From assembly GCF_001189535.1 (NCBI RefSeq), contig NZ_CP012070.1, positions 2,294,001 through 2,358,000 of the forward strand: a DNA stretch of 64,000 nucleotides, in the 5' to 3' direction. The first letter of the stretch is position 1, and every line of letters starts with the position of its first letter. The notes under the pieces were generated by a model, which did no database searches, was not told the DNA's origin, and saw nothing but the letters and a program-made list of their open reading frames with translations. The DNA is from Arsenicicoccus sp. oral taxon 190. GTDB taxonomy: Bacteria > Actinomycetota > Actinomycetes > Actinomycetales > Dermatophilaceae. The position numbers were made by a program, and so were the translations under genes. Of the stretch, positions 17,494 through 25,056 are shown piece after piece.

Positions 17494-18570
17494 TCAGGCA
17501 GCGGGCCAGCCCGCGATCACCTCGGCCGGGACGCCCACCGATCGGGCGCCGTCGACGATCTGCGCCCAGGTCGTCACATCGACGGGGACGCCGTCGCGGC
17601 GCGCCTCGCGGGCCGCCGCCTCGGGCTGGCCGGGCAGCAGCACCGGTCGGCCGTCGGTCTCGGGCCGGGACGCCGCCACGGACTCCAGGAACAGGTCGGT
17701 CTGCTCCGCCATCGTGCTGCCCTCGAAGGCGTCCGGCGACATCACGATCGACAGCATGTTGTCGACGATGGCCGCCTCGTGCGTGGTGGAGGCCGCGTGC
17801 GTCGTGAGCCCGCCGCTGACGGCCCCCGCCAACAGCTCGGCCATCACCGCCAGCCCGGACCCCTTGTGCAGCCCGAACGCCGTCAGCGCGCCGCGTGGCT
17901 CGGTCCACATCACGCCGGGGTCGGTGGTCGGGCGGCCGTCCGCGTCCAGCACCCGCCCCGGCTCGAGCCCGAGCCCGGAGTTGTGCGCCACCCGCGTCTT
18001 GCCCAGGGCCACGGTCGACGTCGCCATGTCCAGGAGCACCGGGTCCTGCCCCGGTCGCGGCACGCACACGCACACGGGGTTGGTGCCGAAGCGGGCGTCG
18101 GACCCCCCGAAGGGGGCGACATACGCCTCGCCGACGACGCTGACCAGGTGGATCGAGACCAGGCCGGCGCGGGCGCACTGCTCGGCCCAGTGGCCGATGC
18201 GCCCGACGTGGTGGGCGCCCCGCACCGCCGTGACGCAGACCCCCAGCTCGCGGACCCGGCCGATGGCGAGCTCCATCGCCTCGTGGGCCACGACCTGGCC
18301 GTAGCCGCGCCCGCCGTCGATGGTCAGCACCGCTCCGGCGTCCCTGACCACGGTCGCGCCGACGCCCGGGCGGAGCTCGCCGACGGCCAGGGAGTCCAGA
18401 TAGCTCGGGACCATGCCGACGCCGTGCGAGTCGTGCCCCGCCAGGTTGGCGGCGACCAGGTGGTCGGCGACCAGCCCCGCCTCCCGGGCGTCGCTGCCGG
18501 CGGCCCGGACGATGGTGCTCACGACGTCGTGCAGCAGCTCTGGGCGGATGGTCAGCGAGGGGACGGTCAT
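17494..18570 (-). CDS. Ldh2-family (malate/L-lactate/ureidoglycolate type) NAD(P)-dependent dehydrogenase
   Basis: This 358-residue protein belongs to the Ldh2/YlbC/ComC family of 2-hydroxyacid dehydrogenases, which is unrelated to ordinary MDH/LDH. Typical motifs are GHDSHGVGMVPSY near residue 45, GGRGYGQVVAHEAMELAI, RGAHHVGRIGHW near 125, FGTNPVCVCVP and DMATSTVALGK. The LHKGSGLAVMAELLAGAVSG block near 240 is also typical. The substrate is not determined by these motifs; malate, sulfolactate, ureidoglycolate and delta-1-piperideine-2-carboxylate are all known in the family. Its ATG lies 29 bp from the divergent oligopeptidase start. Confidence 0.85.
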   Translation of the reverse strand: MTVPSLTIRPELLHDVVSTIVRAAGSDAREAGLVADHLVAANLAGHDSHGVGMVPSYLDSLAVGELRPGVGATVVRDAGAVLTIDGGRGYGQVVAHEAMELAIGRVRELGVCVTAVRGAHHVGRIGHWAEQCARAGLVSIHLVSVVGEAYVAPFGGSDARFGTNPVCVCVPRPGQDPVLLDMATSTVALGKTRVAHNSGLGLEPGRVLDADGRPTTDPGVMWTEPRGALTAFGLHKGSGLAVMAELLAGAVSGGLTTHAASTTHEAAIVDNMLSIVMSPDAFEGSTMAEQTDLFLESVAASRPETDGRPVLLPGQPEAAAREARRDGVPVDVTTWAQIVDGARSVGVPAEVIAGWPAA

Positions 18571-18599
18571 GGCCCATTCCTATCGGCTACGGTGCCCGG
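18571..18599. promoter_or_regulatory. 29-bp divergent promoter between Ldh2 and oligopeptidase B genes
   Basis: On the + strand TACGGT (18588-18593) ends 6 nt before the GTG at 18600. On the - strand TAGGAA (18577-18582) ends 6 nt before the ATG at 18570. Both look like -10 boxes of leaderless promoters, and the -35 region of each would fall inside the other gene. Confidence 0.5.
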
Positions 18600-20756
18600 G
18601 TGACCAACCCAACACCGCGACCACCGGTCGCGCGCCGCGTCGAGACCATCCGCGAGCATCACGGCGACCGTGTGGTGGACCACTACGAGTGGCTCCGCGA
18701 CAAGACCTCTCCCGAGGTGATCGCCCACCTCGAGGCCGAGAACGCCTACACCGAGGCGATGACCGCGCACCTCGCCCCCCTGACCGAGCAGGTCTACGAC
18801 GAGATCCGCACGCGCACCCAGGAGACCGACCTCACCGTCCCCTCGGCCTACCAGGGTTGGTGGTACTACTCGCGCATCACCGCCGGGGAGCAGTACGGCC
18901 GCGAGTGCCGGGTGCCGGTGCGTCCCGGCGAGCAGCCGCCCGCGCTCGCCGACGGCGCCCCGCCCGCCGGGGAGCAGGTCCTGCTCGACGCCGAGGCGCT
19001 CGCGCAGGACGCGGAGTTCTTCAGCGTCGGGTCCAGCGACGTCAGCCACGACGGCACCCGCTACGCCTACGCCGTGGACACCACCGGCGACGAGCTCTAC
19101 GACCTGGTGGTCACCCACGTCGGCGACGACCCGACGCGTACCGGCCCGGTCGGCGAGGTCATCGACGACACGGTCCGGCAGGTCGGTTACGGGCTGGCCT
19201 TCTCCCGCGACGGGCGCCACATCTTCTACGCCCGCAACGACGACGCGTGGCGACAGTTCCAGGTGTGGCGGCACGAGATCGGCACACCCGCGGAGCAGGA
19301 CGTGCTCGTCCACGAGGAGACCGACGAGCGCTTCTGGGTGGGCGTCGGGTCCAGCCGCGACGACGCCTGGATCCTCATCGCCGCCGGGTCCAAGGACACC
19401 TCCGAGACCTGGCTGCTGCCGGCCGACGACCCCTGCGGCGCCCCCCGGTGCGTCGCGCCGCGGCGCGAGGGCGTCGAGTACGACGCCGAGCCTGCCGGCG
19501 ACCGCCTCCTGATCACCCACAACGCGACCCACGAGGACTTCGAGCTGGCCCAGGCGCCCCTCGACAGCACCTCGGCCGACGACTGGCAGAGCCTGTATGC
19601 CGCCGCCCCCGGAGAGCGCATCGTCGGCGTCGAGGCCTTCGAGCGGCACGCCGTGGTGTCGCTGCGTCGCGACGGGCTGACCGCGCTCGCCGTGATGGAC
19701 CGCACGGGCGAGGCCGTCGGCCCGGATGGCCGGGGCTTCGGGACGCTGCGCCCGATCGAGATGGCCGAGGAGCTGGGCACCGTCAGCGTCGGCGACAACC
19801 CGGACTACGCCTCGCAGGTGCTGCGGATCGGCTTCACCTCCCTGGTGACCCCGCGCAGCGTCTACGACGTCGACCTCGTCACGGGGGAGCGGACGCTGCT
19901 GCGGCAGACGCCGGTGCTCGGCGGGGTGGACCTCGGCGACTACGTGCAGCGCCGGGAGTGGGCCACGGCGCCCGACGGCACCCGGATCCCGATCTCGGTG
20001 GTGCACCGCAAGGATGTCGTCGCCGACGGGACGGCCCCGGGTCTGGTCTACGGCTACGGCTCCTACGAGGCGAGCATGGACCCGTGGTTCTCGGTGGCGC
20101 GGCTGTCGCTGCTGGACCGGGGCTTCGTGTGGGCGCTGGCGCACGTCCGCGGTGGCGGCGAGATGGGGCGGCAGTGGTACCTCCAGGGCCGGATGCAGCA
20201 CAAGCGCAACACCTTCACGGACTTCGTGGCGTGCGCGGAGCACCTCGTCGAGACCGGCTGGGTGGCGCCGGATCGCCTTGTCGCCGAGGGCGGCTCGGCC
20301 GGCGGGTTGCTCATGGGCGCGGTCGCCAACCTGGCGCCCGAGCGGTTCCGCGCGATCCACGCGCAGGTGCCCTTCGTCGACGCGCTGACCACGATCCTGG
20401 ACCCGAGCCTGCCGTTGACGGTCGGGGAGTGGGAGGAGTGGGGCAACCCGCTCGCCGACCCGCAGGTCTACGCCTACATGCGCGGCTACAGCCCCTACGA
20501 CAACGTCGCGGCCCGGGACTACCCGGCGATCCTCGCGACGACCTCGCTCAACGACACCCGCGTCTACTACGTGGAGCCCGCGAAGTGGGTGGCGCGGTTG
20601 CGGGAGCTCGCGACCAACGACCTCGCGGCGCGCCCGATCCTGCTCAAGACTGAGATGGTGGCCGGGCACGGCGGCGTCAGCGGGCGCTACCACGCCTGGC
20701 GCCAGGCGGCATTCGAGCTCGCCTGGCTCATCGACCAGGCAGGAGCCGCCTCGTGA
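18600..20756 (+). CDS. ptrB: Oligopeptidase B (S9A prolyl oligopeptidase family)
   Basis: A 718-residue cytoplasmic serine peptidase with an N-terminal beta-propeller and a C-terminal alpha/beta hydrolase. It cleaves short peptides, usually after Arg or Lys. The catalytic serine lies in GGSAGGLLMG near residue 565, the aspartate in LNDTRVYY and the histidine in GHGGVSGRY near the C-terminus. The N-terminus (HYEWLRD) and the RGGGEMGRQWY block are also typical of oligopeptidase B. The GTG start sits behind a leaderless-type -10 box. The stop overlaps the next gene's GTG (GTGA). Confidence 0.92.
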   Translation: MTNPTPRPPVARRVETIREHHGDRVVDHYEWLRDKTSPEVIAHLEAENAYTEAMTAHLAPLTEQVYDEIRTRTQETDLTVPSAYQGWWYYSRITAGEQYGRECRVPVRPGEQPPALADGAPPAGEQVLLDAEALAQDAEFFSVGSSDVSHDGTRYAYAVDTTGDELYDLVVTHVGDDPTRTGPVGEVIDDTVRQVGYGLAFSRDGRHIFYARNDDAWRQFQVWRHEIGTPAEQDVLVHEETDERFWVGVGSSRDDAWILIAAGSKDTSETWLLPADDPCGAPRCVAPRREGVEYDAEPAGDRLLITHNATHEDFELAQAPLDSTSADDWQSLYAAAPGERIVGVEAFERHAVVSLRRDGLTALAVMDRTGEAVGPDGRGFGTLRPIEMAEELGTVSVGDNPDYASQVLRIGFTSLVTPRSVYDVDLVTGERTLLRQTPVLGGVDLGDYVQRREWATAPDGTRIPISVVHRKDVVADGTAPGLVYGYGSYEASMDPWFSVARLSLLDRGFVWALAHVRGGGEMGRQWYLQGRMQHKRNTFTDFVACAEHLVETGWVAPDRLVAEGGSAGGLLMGAVANLAPERFRAIHAQVPFVDALTTILDPSLPLTVGEWEEWGNPLADPQVYAYMRGYSPYDNVAARDYPAILATTSLNDTRVYYVEPAKWVARLRELATNDLAARPILLKTEMVAGHGGVSGRYHAWRQAAFELAWLIDQAGAAS

Positions 20757-21574
20757 TCGAGCAGATCAGCAAGGACACCCAGCTGTGCATGTCCTTGTCC
20801 GCGCGACCGTCCAACATCGGCACGCGATTTCACAACTACCTCTACCGCGAGCTGGGCCTGGACTATGTCTACAAGGCGTTTACGACCTCGGACATCACCG
20901 CGGCGATCGGCGGGGTTCGGGCGCTGGGGATCCGCGGCTGCGCCATCTCGATGCCGTGGAAGGAGGACGTGATCCCCCTCGTCGACGAGATGACCCCGTC
21001 GGCCGCCACGATCGAGTCGGTCAACACGATCGTCAACGATGGTGGTCGGCTGATCGCCTACAACACCGACTATCTGGCGATCCGCTCCCTGCTCGACTCC
21101 CATGGCGTCTCCCCGGACCTCACCTTCGCGGTCCTCGGTGCGGGCGGTATGGCCAAGGCCGCCGTCGCCGCCCTCACCGATGCGGGGTTCACCGAGGGCT
21201 ACGTCGTGGCCCGCAACGAGCAGACCGGCCCGGCTCTCGCCGAGAAGTACGGCCACCGCTGGGCCCCGGCGCTGGTCGACCTGCGCCCTGGCCTGGTCCT
21301 CAACGCGACCCCCGTCGGCATGGCGGGGGGCCCGGCGGCGACGGCGCTCGCGGCGCCCTCGGCGGTCGTGGAGGCGGCCGAGGTGGTCTTCGACGTCGTG
21401 GCCTTTCCTGCCGAGACGCCCCTGGTGGAGCTGGGACGCGAGCTCGACAAGGAGGTCATCACGGGCGCCGAGGTGATCGCGCTGCAGGCGGCCGAGCAGT
21501 TCGTGCTCTACACGGGTGTGCGCCCCAGCGACGAGCAGGTGCGCCGCGCCTCGGAGCACTCGCGCGATTGCTGA
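20753..21574 (+). CDS. Shikimate 5-dehydrogenase-like protein (HI0607 type)
   Basis: A 273-residue protein resembling the shikimate-dehydrogenase-like (SDH-L, HI0607) branch rather than classical AroE. The N-terminus QLCMSLSARPSNIGTRFHNYLY carries the Ser-x-Ser substrate loop. The catalytic-type lysine lies in SMPWKEDV, followed by VNTIVND and YNTDYLA. The nucleotide-binding loop is VLGAGGMAKAAV, followed by NATPVGM. These enzymes reduce or oxidise shikimate/quinate-like acids but usually with low shikimate activity, so a role outside the main shikimate pathway is likely. It is translationally coupled to the oligopeptidase gene. Confidence 0.85.
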   Translation: MIEQISKDTQLCMSLSARPSNIGTRFHNYLYRELGLDYVYKAFTTSDITAAIGGVRALGIRGCAISMPWKEDVIPLVDEMTPSAATIESVNTIVNDGGRLIAYNTDYLAIRSLLDSHGVSPDLTFAVLGAGGMAKAAVAALTDAGFTEGYVVARNEQTGPALAEKYGHRWAPALVDLRPGLVLNATPVGMAGGPAATALAAPSAVVEAAEVVFDVVAFPAETPLVELGRELDKEVITGAEVIALQAAEQFVLYTGVRPSDEQVRRASEHSRDC

Positions 21575-21604
21575 GCCTGAGCCAGGGGTGGTGCGGGGCC
21601 GGGA

Positions 21605-22024
21605 TCACAGGTGCCCGAGCCATTCGTGGTCCGGCGCGCTGCGCAGGATGGCCCGACGCAGCCAGGTGCGCTGCTCAGGATCGAGGTGGGGAAGGGTTGC
21701 GACGAAGTCCTGCTCGTCCTTCGGGCGAGGCGACCGGGCCTTGTAGAAGAGCTGGACCTCAGGGGTCACGTAGGGGATACCCGTGTTCGAGGTGCGCCGC
21801 AGCCCGGCTAAGGGCAGCCGCACATGGGAGTCGCGACGGGATACCCAATCCTGGCCGCACGCCTCGTCGATCATGAACTGGACCTTCCACGGGTCGCCCG
21901 GCGAAGGACGGCACCAGATGTCGTGGACGGACCGCGGGAGGGTCTCGTCGGGCTTCCACGAGCGCAGCGACCCCGGTGGATCGGCCGCCTGCACGTCCCA
22001 GCCGGGAAACTGCCGGTGGACGAC
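21605..22024 (-). pseudogene. 3' fragment of nucleotidyltransferase gene interrupted by the IS256-family element
   Basis: This is the downstream part, about 140 codons, of a minus-strand gene whose 5' part lies at 23451-23638 on the far side of the insertion sequence. The fragment reads through FPGWDVQAADPPG, DIWCRPSPGDPWKVQFMIDE, GIPYVTPEVQLFYKAR and DEQDFVATLP. These are blocks of the family annotated as nucleotidyltransferase / aminoglycoside adenylyltransferase-like. Codon phase at the 8-bp target duplication is identical in both fragments, so removing the element and one repeat restores a 199-residue protein. Without that, this fragment has no natural start. Confidence 0.85.
22017..22024. 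repeat. Left copy of 8-bp target-site duplication
   Basis: TGGACGAC, identical to 23451-23458, flanks the insertion sequence. The bases outside both copies differ, so the duplication is exactly 8 bp. Confidence 0.85.
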
Positions 22025-23450
22025 AGTGAAGTCCAGCAGAGTGGTGTACGACGGACCTGAGTGAGCGCGTGCCTCCAACGTAGGCGCGGCCACCGGGTGG
22101 ATCCTTCGAGTGATCTGCGAAAACCGACTCGAAGAAGGAACCACAACGATGACCGCTGTACCCAGTATCGACCCTGCCCGCTTCCTCGACGAGCAGCTGT
22201 CCCAGGCGAGCCCTGATCTGATGCGGGAGCTGCTCACCACGTTCGTCAACGCACTGCTCTCCGCCCAGGCCGACGCGGTGTGCGGCGCCGGCTACAACGA
22301 GCGGAGCCCGGAGCGGGTCAACTCCCGCAACGGCTACCGCCACCGCGACCTCGACACCCGGGTCGGGACTCTCGACGTCGCAGTGCCCAAGCTCCGCCAG
22401 GGAAGCCTGTATCCGGAGTGGCTGCTCGAACGCAGGAAGCGTGCCGAACGAGCACTGACCAGTGTGGTGGCGACCTGCTACCTGCTCGGGGTCTCGACCC
22501 GGCGGATGGACAAGCTGGTGGCGACCCTCGGCATCACCGGGTTGTCGAAGTCCCAGGTCTCGGTGATGGCCAAGGAGCTCGACGAGCAGGTCGAGCAGTT
22601 CCGCACCCGTCGGCTCGAAGAGGCCGGGCCGTTCACCTTCGTCGCCGCCGACGCGCTCGTGCTCAAGGTCCGCGAAGGTGGGCGGGTGGTGCCGGTGCAC
22701 GTGCTGGTAGCCACCGGCGTGAACGCTGATGGGCACCGCGAGATCCTCGGCGTGCAGGTCACCACCAGCGAGGACGGCGCCGGCTGGCTCGCGTTCTTCC
22801 GCGACCTCACAGCCCGCGGCCTGGCCGGCGTCAAGCTCGTCACGTCCGACGCGCACGCCGGGCTCGTGAACGCGATCGCCGCGACCATCCCGGGCGCTGC
22901 CTGGCAGCGCTGCCGCACCCACTACGCAGCGAACCTGATGTCCGCGACCCCAAAGTCGTCCTGGCCATGGGTCAAGGCGTTGCTGCACTCGATCTACGAC
23001 CAGCCCGACACCGACGCCGTCCACGCCCAGTTCGACCGTGTCGTCGACGCCCTGGCCGAGAAGCTTCCCGCCGTCGCCGAACATCTCCAGGACGCTCGTG
23101 CCGACATCCTCGCGTTCACGCCGTTCCCAAAGGAGGTCTGGCGTCAGATCTGGTCGAACAACCCCAACGAACGGCTCAACCGCGAGATCCGCCGACGCAC
23201 CGACGTGGTCGGGATCTTCCCCGACCGCGCATCCATCATCCGGCTCGTCGGCGCCGTCCTGGCCGAGCAACACGACGAGTGGGCCGAAGGCCGCCGCTAC
23301 CTCGGACTCGACGTCCTCGCCCGCGCCCAAGCCGTCGACACCCAGCACGCCGAGGAGGTGAGCACCGACCTCGAACTTCAGGCCCTCACGGCCTGACCGA
23401 CACGCCCAACCGAGGGATCAACCTCATACACCACCCCAGCGGACTTGACC
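22025..23450 (+). mobile_element. IS256-family (Mutator-type) insertion sequence, complete
   Basis: This 1426-bp element is bounded by imperfect terminal inverted repeats. The left end begins AGTGAAGTCC and contains GTGGTGTACGA. The right end, read inward, begins GGTCAAGTCC and contains GTGGTGTATGA. By eye 19 of the first 27 positions match. It is flanked by an 8-bp direct repeat, within the 8-9 bp range of IS256 elements. It carries one transposase gene and no passenger. Both ends and the duplication are intact, so the insertion looks recent. Confidence 0.88.
22149..23396 (+). CDS. IS256-family transposase
   Basis: A 415-residue Mutator-type DDE transposase. The expected first Asp is in FVAADALVLKV near residue 172, the second in VTSDAHAGL near 233 and the Glu in NNPNERLNREIRRR near 340, followed by the family block RTDVVGIFPDRASIIRL. 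The N-terminal QADAVCGAGYNERSPER and RNGYRHRDLDTRVGTL blocks are standard. The ATG at 22149 follows a GAAGGAA ribosome binding site; the frame opens slightly upstream at 22110. The gene appears intact, so the element may be active. Confidence 0.93.
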   Translation: MTAVPSIDPARFLDEQLSQASPDLMRELLTTFVNALLSAQADAVCGAGYNERSPERVNSRNGYRHRDLDTRVGTLDVAVPKLRQGSLYPEWLLERRKRAERALTSVVATCYLLGVSTRRMDKLVATLGITGLSKSQVSVMAKELDEQVEQFRTRRLEEAGPFTFVAADALVLKVREGGRVVPVHVLVATGVNADGHREILGVQVTTSEDGAGWLAFFRDLTARGLAGVKLVTSDAHAGLVNAIAATIPGAAWQRCRTHYAANLMSATPKSSWPWVKALLHSIYDQPDTDAVHAQFDRVVDALAEKLPAVAEHLQDARADILAFTPFPKEVWRQIWSNNPNERLNREIRRRTDVVGIFPDRASIIRLVGAVLAEQHDEWAEGRRYLGLDVLARAQAVDTQHAEEVSTDLELQALTA

Positions 23451-23458
23451 TGGACGAC
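23451..23458. repeat. Right copy of 8-bp target-site duplication
   Basis: TGGACGAC, identical to 22017-22024, lies just outside the right terminal repeat. Confidence 0.85.
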
Positions 23459-23638
23459 CCACTGGTCGCGTCGCAGCACCAGGATGTCGAGGTCGGCGTG
23501 CTCGCGCGTCTGCTCGCCCAGATGGAGGTCGAGGGCCCACCCGCCGGCGATGGCCCAGAAGCAGTCTGCCGGTGCCATCCACTGGGCTGCGTCCTGGGGC
23601 GACAGGGGCTCCCACCGGCCGAGGCTCACGCTCGTCAT
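23451..23638 (-). pseudogene. 5' fragment of nucleotidyltransferase gene interrupted by the IS256-family element
   Basis: The start of the disrupted gene, with ATG at 23638 and 62 native codons ending inside the target duplication. It shows the nucleotidyltransferase N-terminus: FWAIAGGWALDLHLG (the GGWAxD nucleotide-binding motif), then TREHADLDILVLRRDQ (metal-binding Asp residues). Translation runs about 24 codons into the element before a stop, giving an 86-residue truncated product that keeps the active-site motif but lacks the remaining two thirds. Substrate class (aminoglycoside, tRNA, protein or other) is unknown. Confidence 0.85.
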
Positions 23639-23769
23639 GCCTGCAGACTTTCATGGGGCGCCTCTCGATCGCTGAGCGCGGCGATAGGGGCGAGTCGGGA
23701 TCAGGGCGGGCTTCTCGTCATACGACCAGGGATCGAAAGGGAACCGGCCGGGGTTGCGCGGCGTCAGAA

Positions 23770-23793
23770 AAGTGATATCACTTAGATGTCACT
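23770..23793. promoter_or_regulatory. Palindromic operator/promoter upstream of the SPFH-RHH operon
   Basis: AAGTGATATCACTT at 23770-23783 is a perfect 14-bp palindrome. A further half-site TGTCACT at 23787-23793 repeats TATCACT (23776-23782) at an 11-bp step, about one helical turn. The block also contains TTAGAT, a possible -10. It lies 25 nt before the SPFH start. It is unusually A/T-rich for this genome. Confidence 0.6.
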
Positions 23794-23817
23794 CGACGAC
23801 GCTTCAGGGGGAACGGC

Positions 23818-24795
23818 ATGAGCACCCAGCAGATCCACGACGAGACCATCGACCCGCAGACCGCGCCACCGTCGGCCCGACCGGTCGGCCACCAGGGCAC
23901 GCGCGTCGACGTCAACGAGCGGCCAGCGTTCGCCGTCGACGGCTTCCTGGCACTGGCACTGTCCCTGCTGCTCTTCGTGGGCGGGGTGTGGCTGATCGTG
24001 AGCGGCGCCATCGTGGCCAACGAGACGGGGGCCGCGCCCGTCGGGCGCTTCGTCGGGGGAGCGGTCGTCATCCTGCTCGCCGCGATCGTCGCCAGCGCCG
24101 TCGTCATCATCCAGCCGGGTCAGACCAAGGTGATCCAGTTCTTCGGGCGCTACGTCGGCACCGCCCGCCGCACCGGTCTGACGATGGTCATGCCGTTCAC
24201 CTCCAAGCGCGGAGTCTCGGTGCGCGTCAACAACTTCGAGACCAACGTGCTCAAGGTCAACGACGCCGACGGCAACCCCGTCGAGATCGCTGCGATCGTC
24301 GTCTGGCAGGTCGCCGACACGGCGCGCGCGAGCTTCTCGGTGGAGCACTACGAGAGCTTCGTCCGGGCCCAGTCCGAGTCGGCGCTGCGGCACGTCGCGA
24401 TCTCCCACCCCTACGACACCGATCGGCCCGAGGTGGAGTCGCTGCGGGGCTCCACCGACGTCGTCTCGGGGGAGCTGGCCCGCGAGGTCGCCGAACGCGT
24501 CGTCGTCGCCGGCGTCGAGGTCGTCGAGGTGCGCATCTCCCACCTGGCCTACGCCCCGGAGATCGCCCAGGCGATGCTGCAGCGCCAGCAGGCGTCGGCC
24601 ATCGTCGCCGCCCGCGCCCGCATCGTCGAGGGTGCGGTCGGCATGGTCGACATGGCCCTCGCCAAGCTGGAGGAGCAGGACATCGTCGAGCTGGACGACG
24701 AGCGCAAGGCCGCCATGGTCTCCAACCTGCTCGTCGTGCTCTGCGGCGAGTCCAAGGCCACCCCCATCGTCAACACGGGATCGCTCTACCAGTGA
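23818..24795 (+). CDS. SPFH/band-7 (stomatin-like) membrane protein
   Basis: A 325-residue membrane protein. The cytoplasmic N-terminus (about 40 residues) is followed by two hydrophobic spans at about residues 43-63 and 76-100. The SPFH/band-7 domain then runs from VIIQPGQTKVIQFFGRYVG through NFETNVLKVNDADGNPVEIAAIVVWQV to the coiled-coil end (EIAQAMLQRQQASAIVAARARIVEG). SPFH proteins oligomerise and organise membrane microdomains or regulate membrane proteases; no specific partner is identifiable. The gene is preceded by a palindromic promoter and overlaps a ribbon-helix-helix gene (GTGA), suggesting a two-gene autoregulated unit. Confidence 0.9.
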   Translation: MSTQQIHDETIDPQTAPPSARPVGHQGTRVDVNERPAFAVDGFLALALSLLLFVGGVWLIVSGAIVANETGAAPVGRFVGGAVVILLAAIVASAVVIIQPGQTKVIQFFGRYVGTARRTGLTMVMPFTSKRGVSVRVNNFETNVLKVNDADGNPVEIAAIVVWQVADTARASFSVEHYESFVRAQSESALRHVAISHPYDTDRPEVESLRGSTDVVSGELAREVAERVVVAGVEVVEVRISHLAYAPEIAQAMLQRQQASAIVAARARIVEGAVGMVDMALAKLEEQDIVELDDERKAAMVSNLLVVLCGESKATPIVNTGSLYQ

Positions 24796-25046
24796 CCCCT
24801 CCTCGGGAGCGTCGCGGCGGGGGCGAGCGCAAGCAGGTGCTGCTGCGGCTCGACCCCGCCGTCCACGACGCGCTCGCCCGGTGGGCGGCGGACGACCTGC
24901 GCAGCGTCAACGCGCAGGTCGAGATGGTCCTGCGGGACGCGCTCAAGCGATCAGGCCGTATGCCGAAGGACGCGGGGCCGCTGCCTCGCCGGGGCCGGCC
25001 ACCCGCCACCGACAACCGGAAGGACGACGTCCGCAATCCCTCCTAA
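24792..25046 (+). CDS. Small Arc/HicB-like ribbon-helix-helix protein
   Basis: An 84-residue basic protein. Residues 13-55 fit the Arc/MetJ/HicB ribbon-helix-helix fold: a strand KQVLLRLDP, then helices VHDALARWAADDL and VNAQVEMVLRDALKRSG. The tail is Arg/Pro-rich. It starts with GTG overlapping the SPFH stop, so the two proteins are probably made together. Such proteins are DNA-binding dimers and often autorepress. The palindrome at 23770-23783 upstream of the operon is the obvious candidate site. No toxin-like gene is adjacent, so the HicB-type antitoxin label should be treated with care. Confidence 0.75.
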   Translation: MTPPRERRGGGERKQVLLRLDPAVHDALARWAADDLRSVNAQVEMVLRDALKRSGRMPKDAGPLPRRGRPPATDNRKDDVRNPS

Positions 25047-25049
25047 CGT
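25044..25049 (+). promoter_or_regulatory. -10 box of a probable leaderless promoter
   Basis: TAACGT overlaps the TAA stop of the RHH gene and ends 7 nt before the ATG at 25057. This favours that ATG over the GTG at 25048. Confidence 0.5.
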
Positions 25050-25056
25050 GCGGGAC

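Noticed and set aside
22967..23785. Plus-strand open frame overlapping the transposase and the region after it
   Set aside because: Arg/Pro-rich translation in an alternative frame of the transposase; the DNA is explained by the IS and the nucleotidyltransferase 5' fragment.
24792..25046. Toxin-antitoxin module (HicB-like label for the RHH protein)
   Set aside because: No HicA-like or other toxin gene is adjacent; the coupled partner is an SPFH membrane protein.
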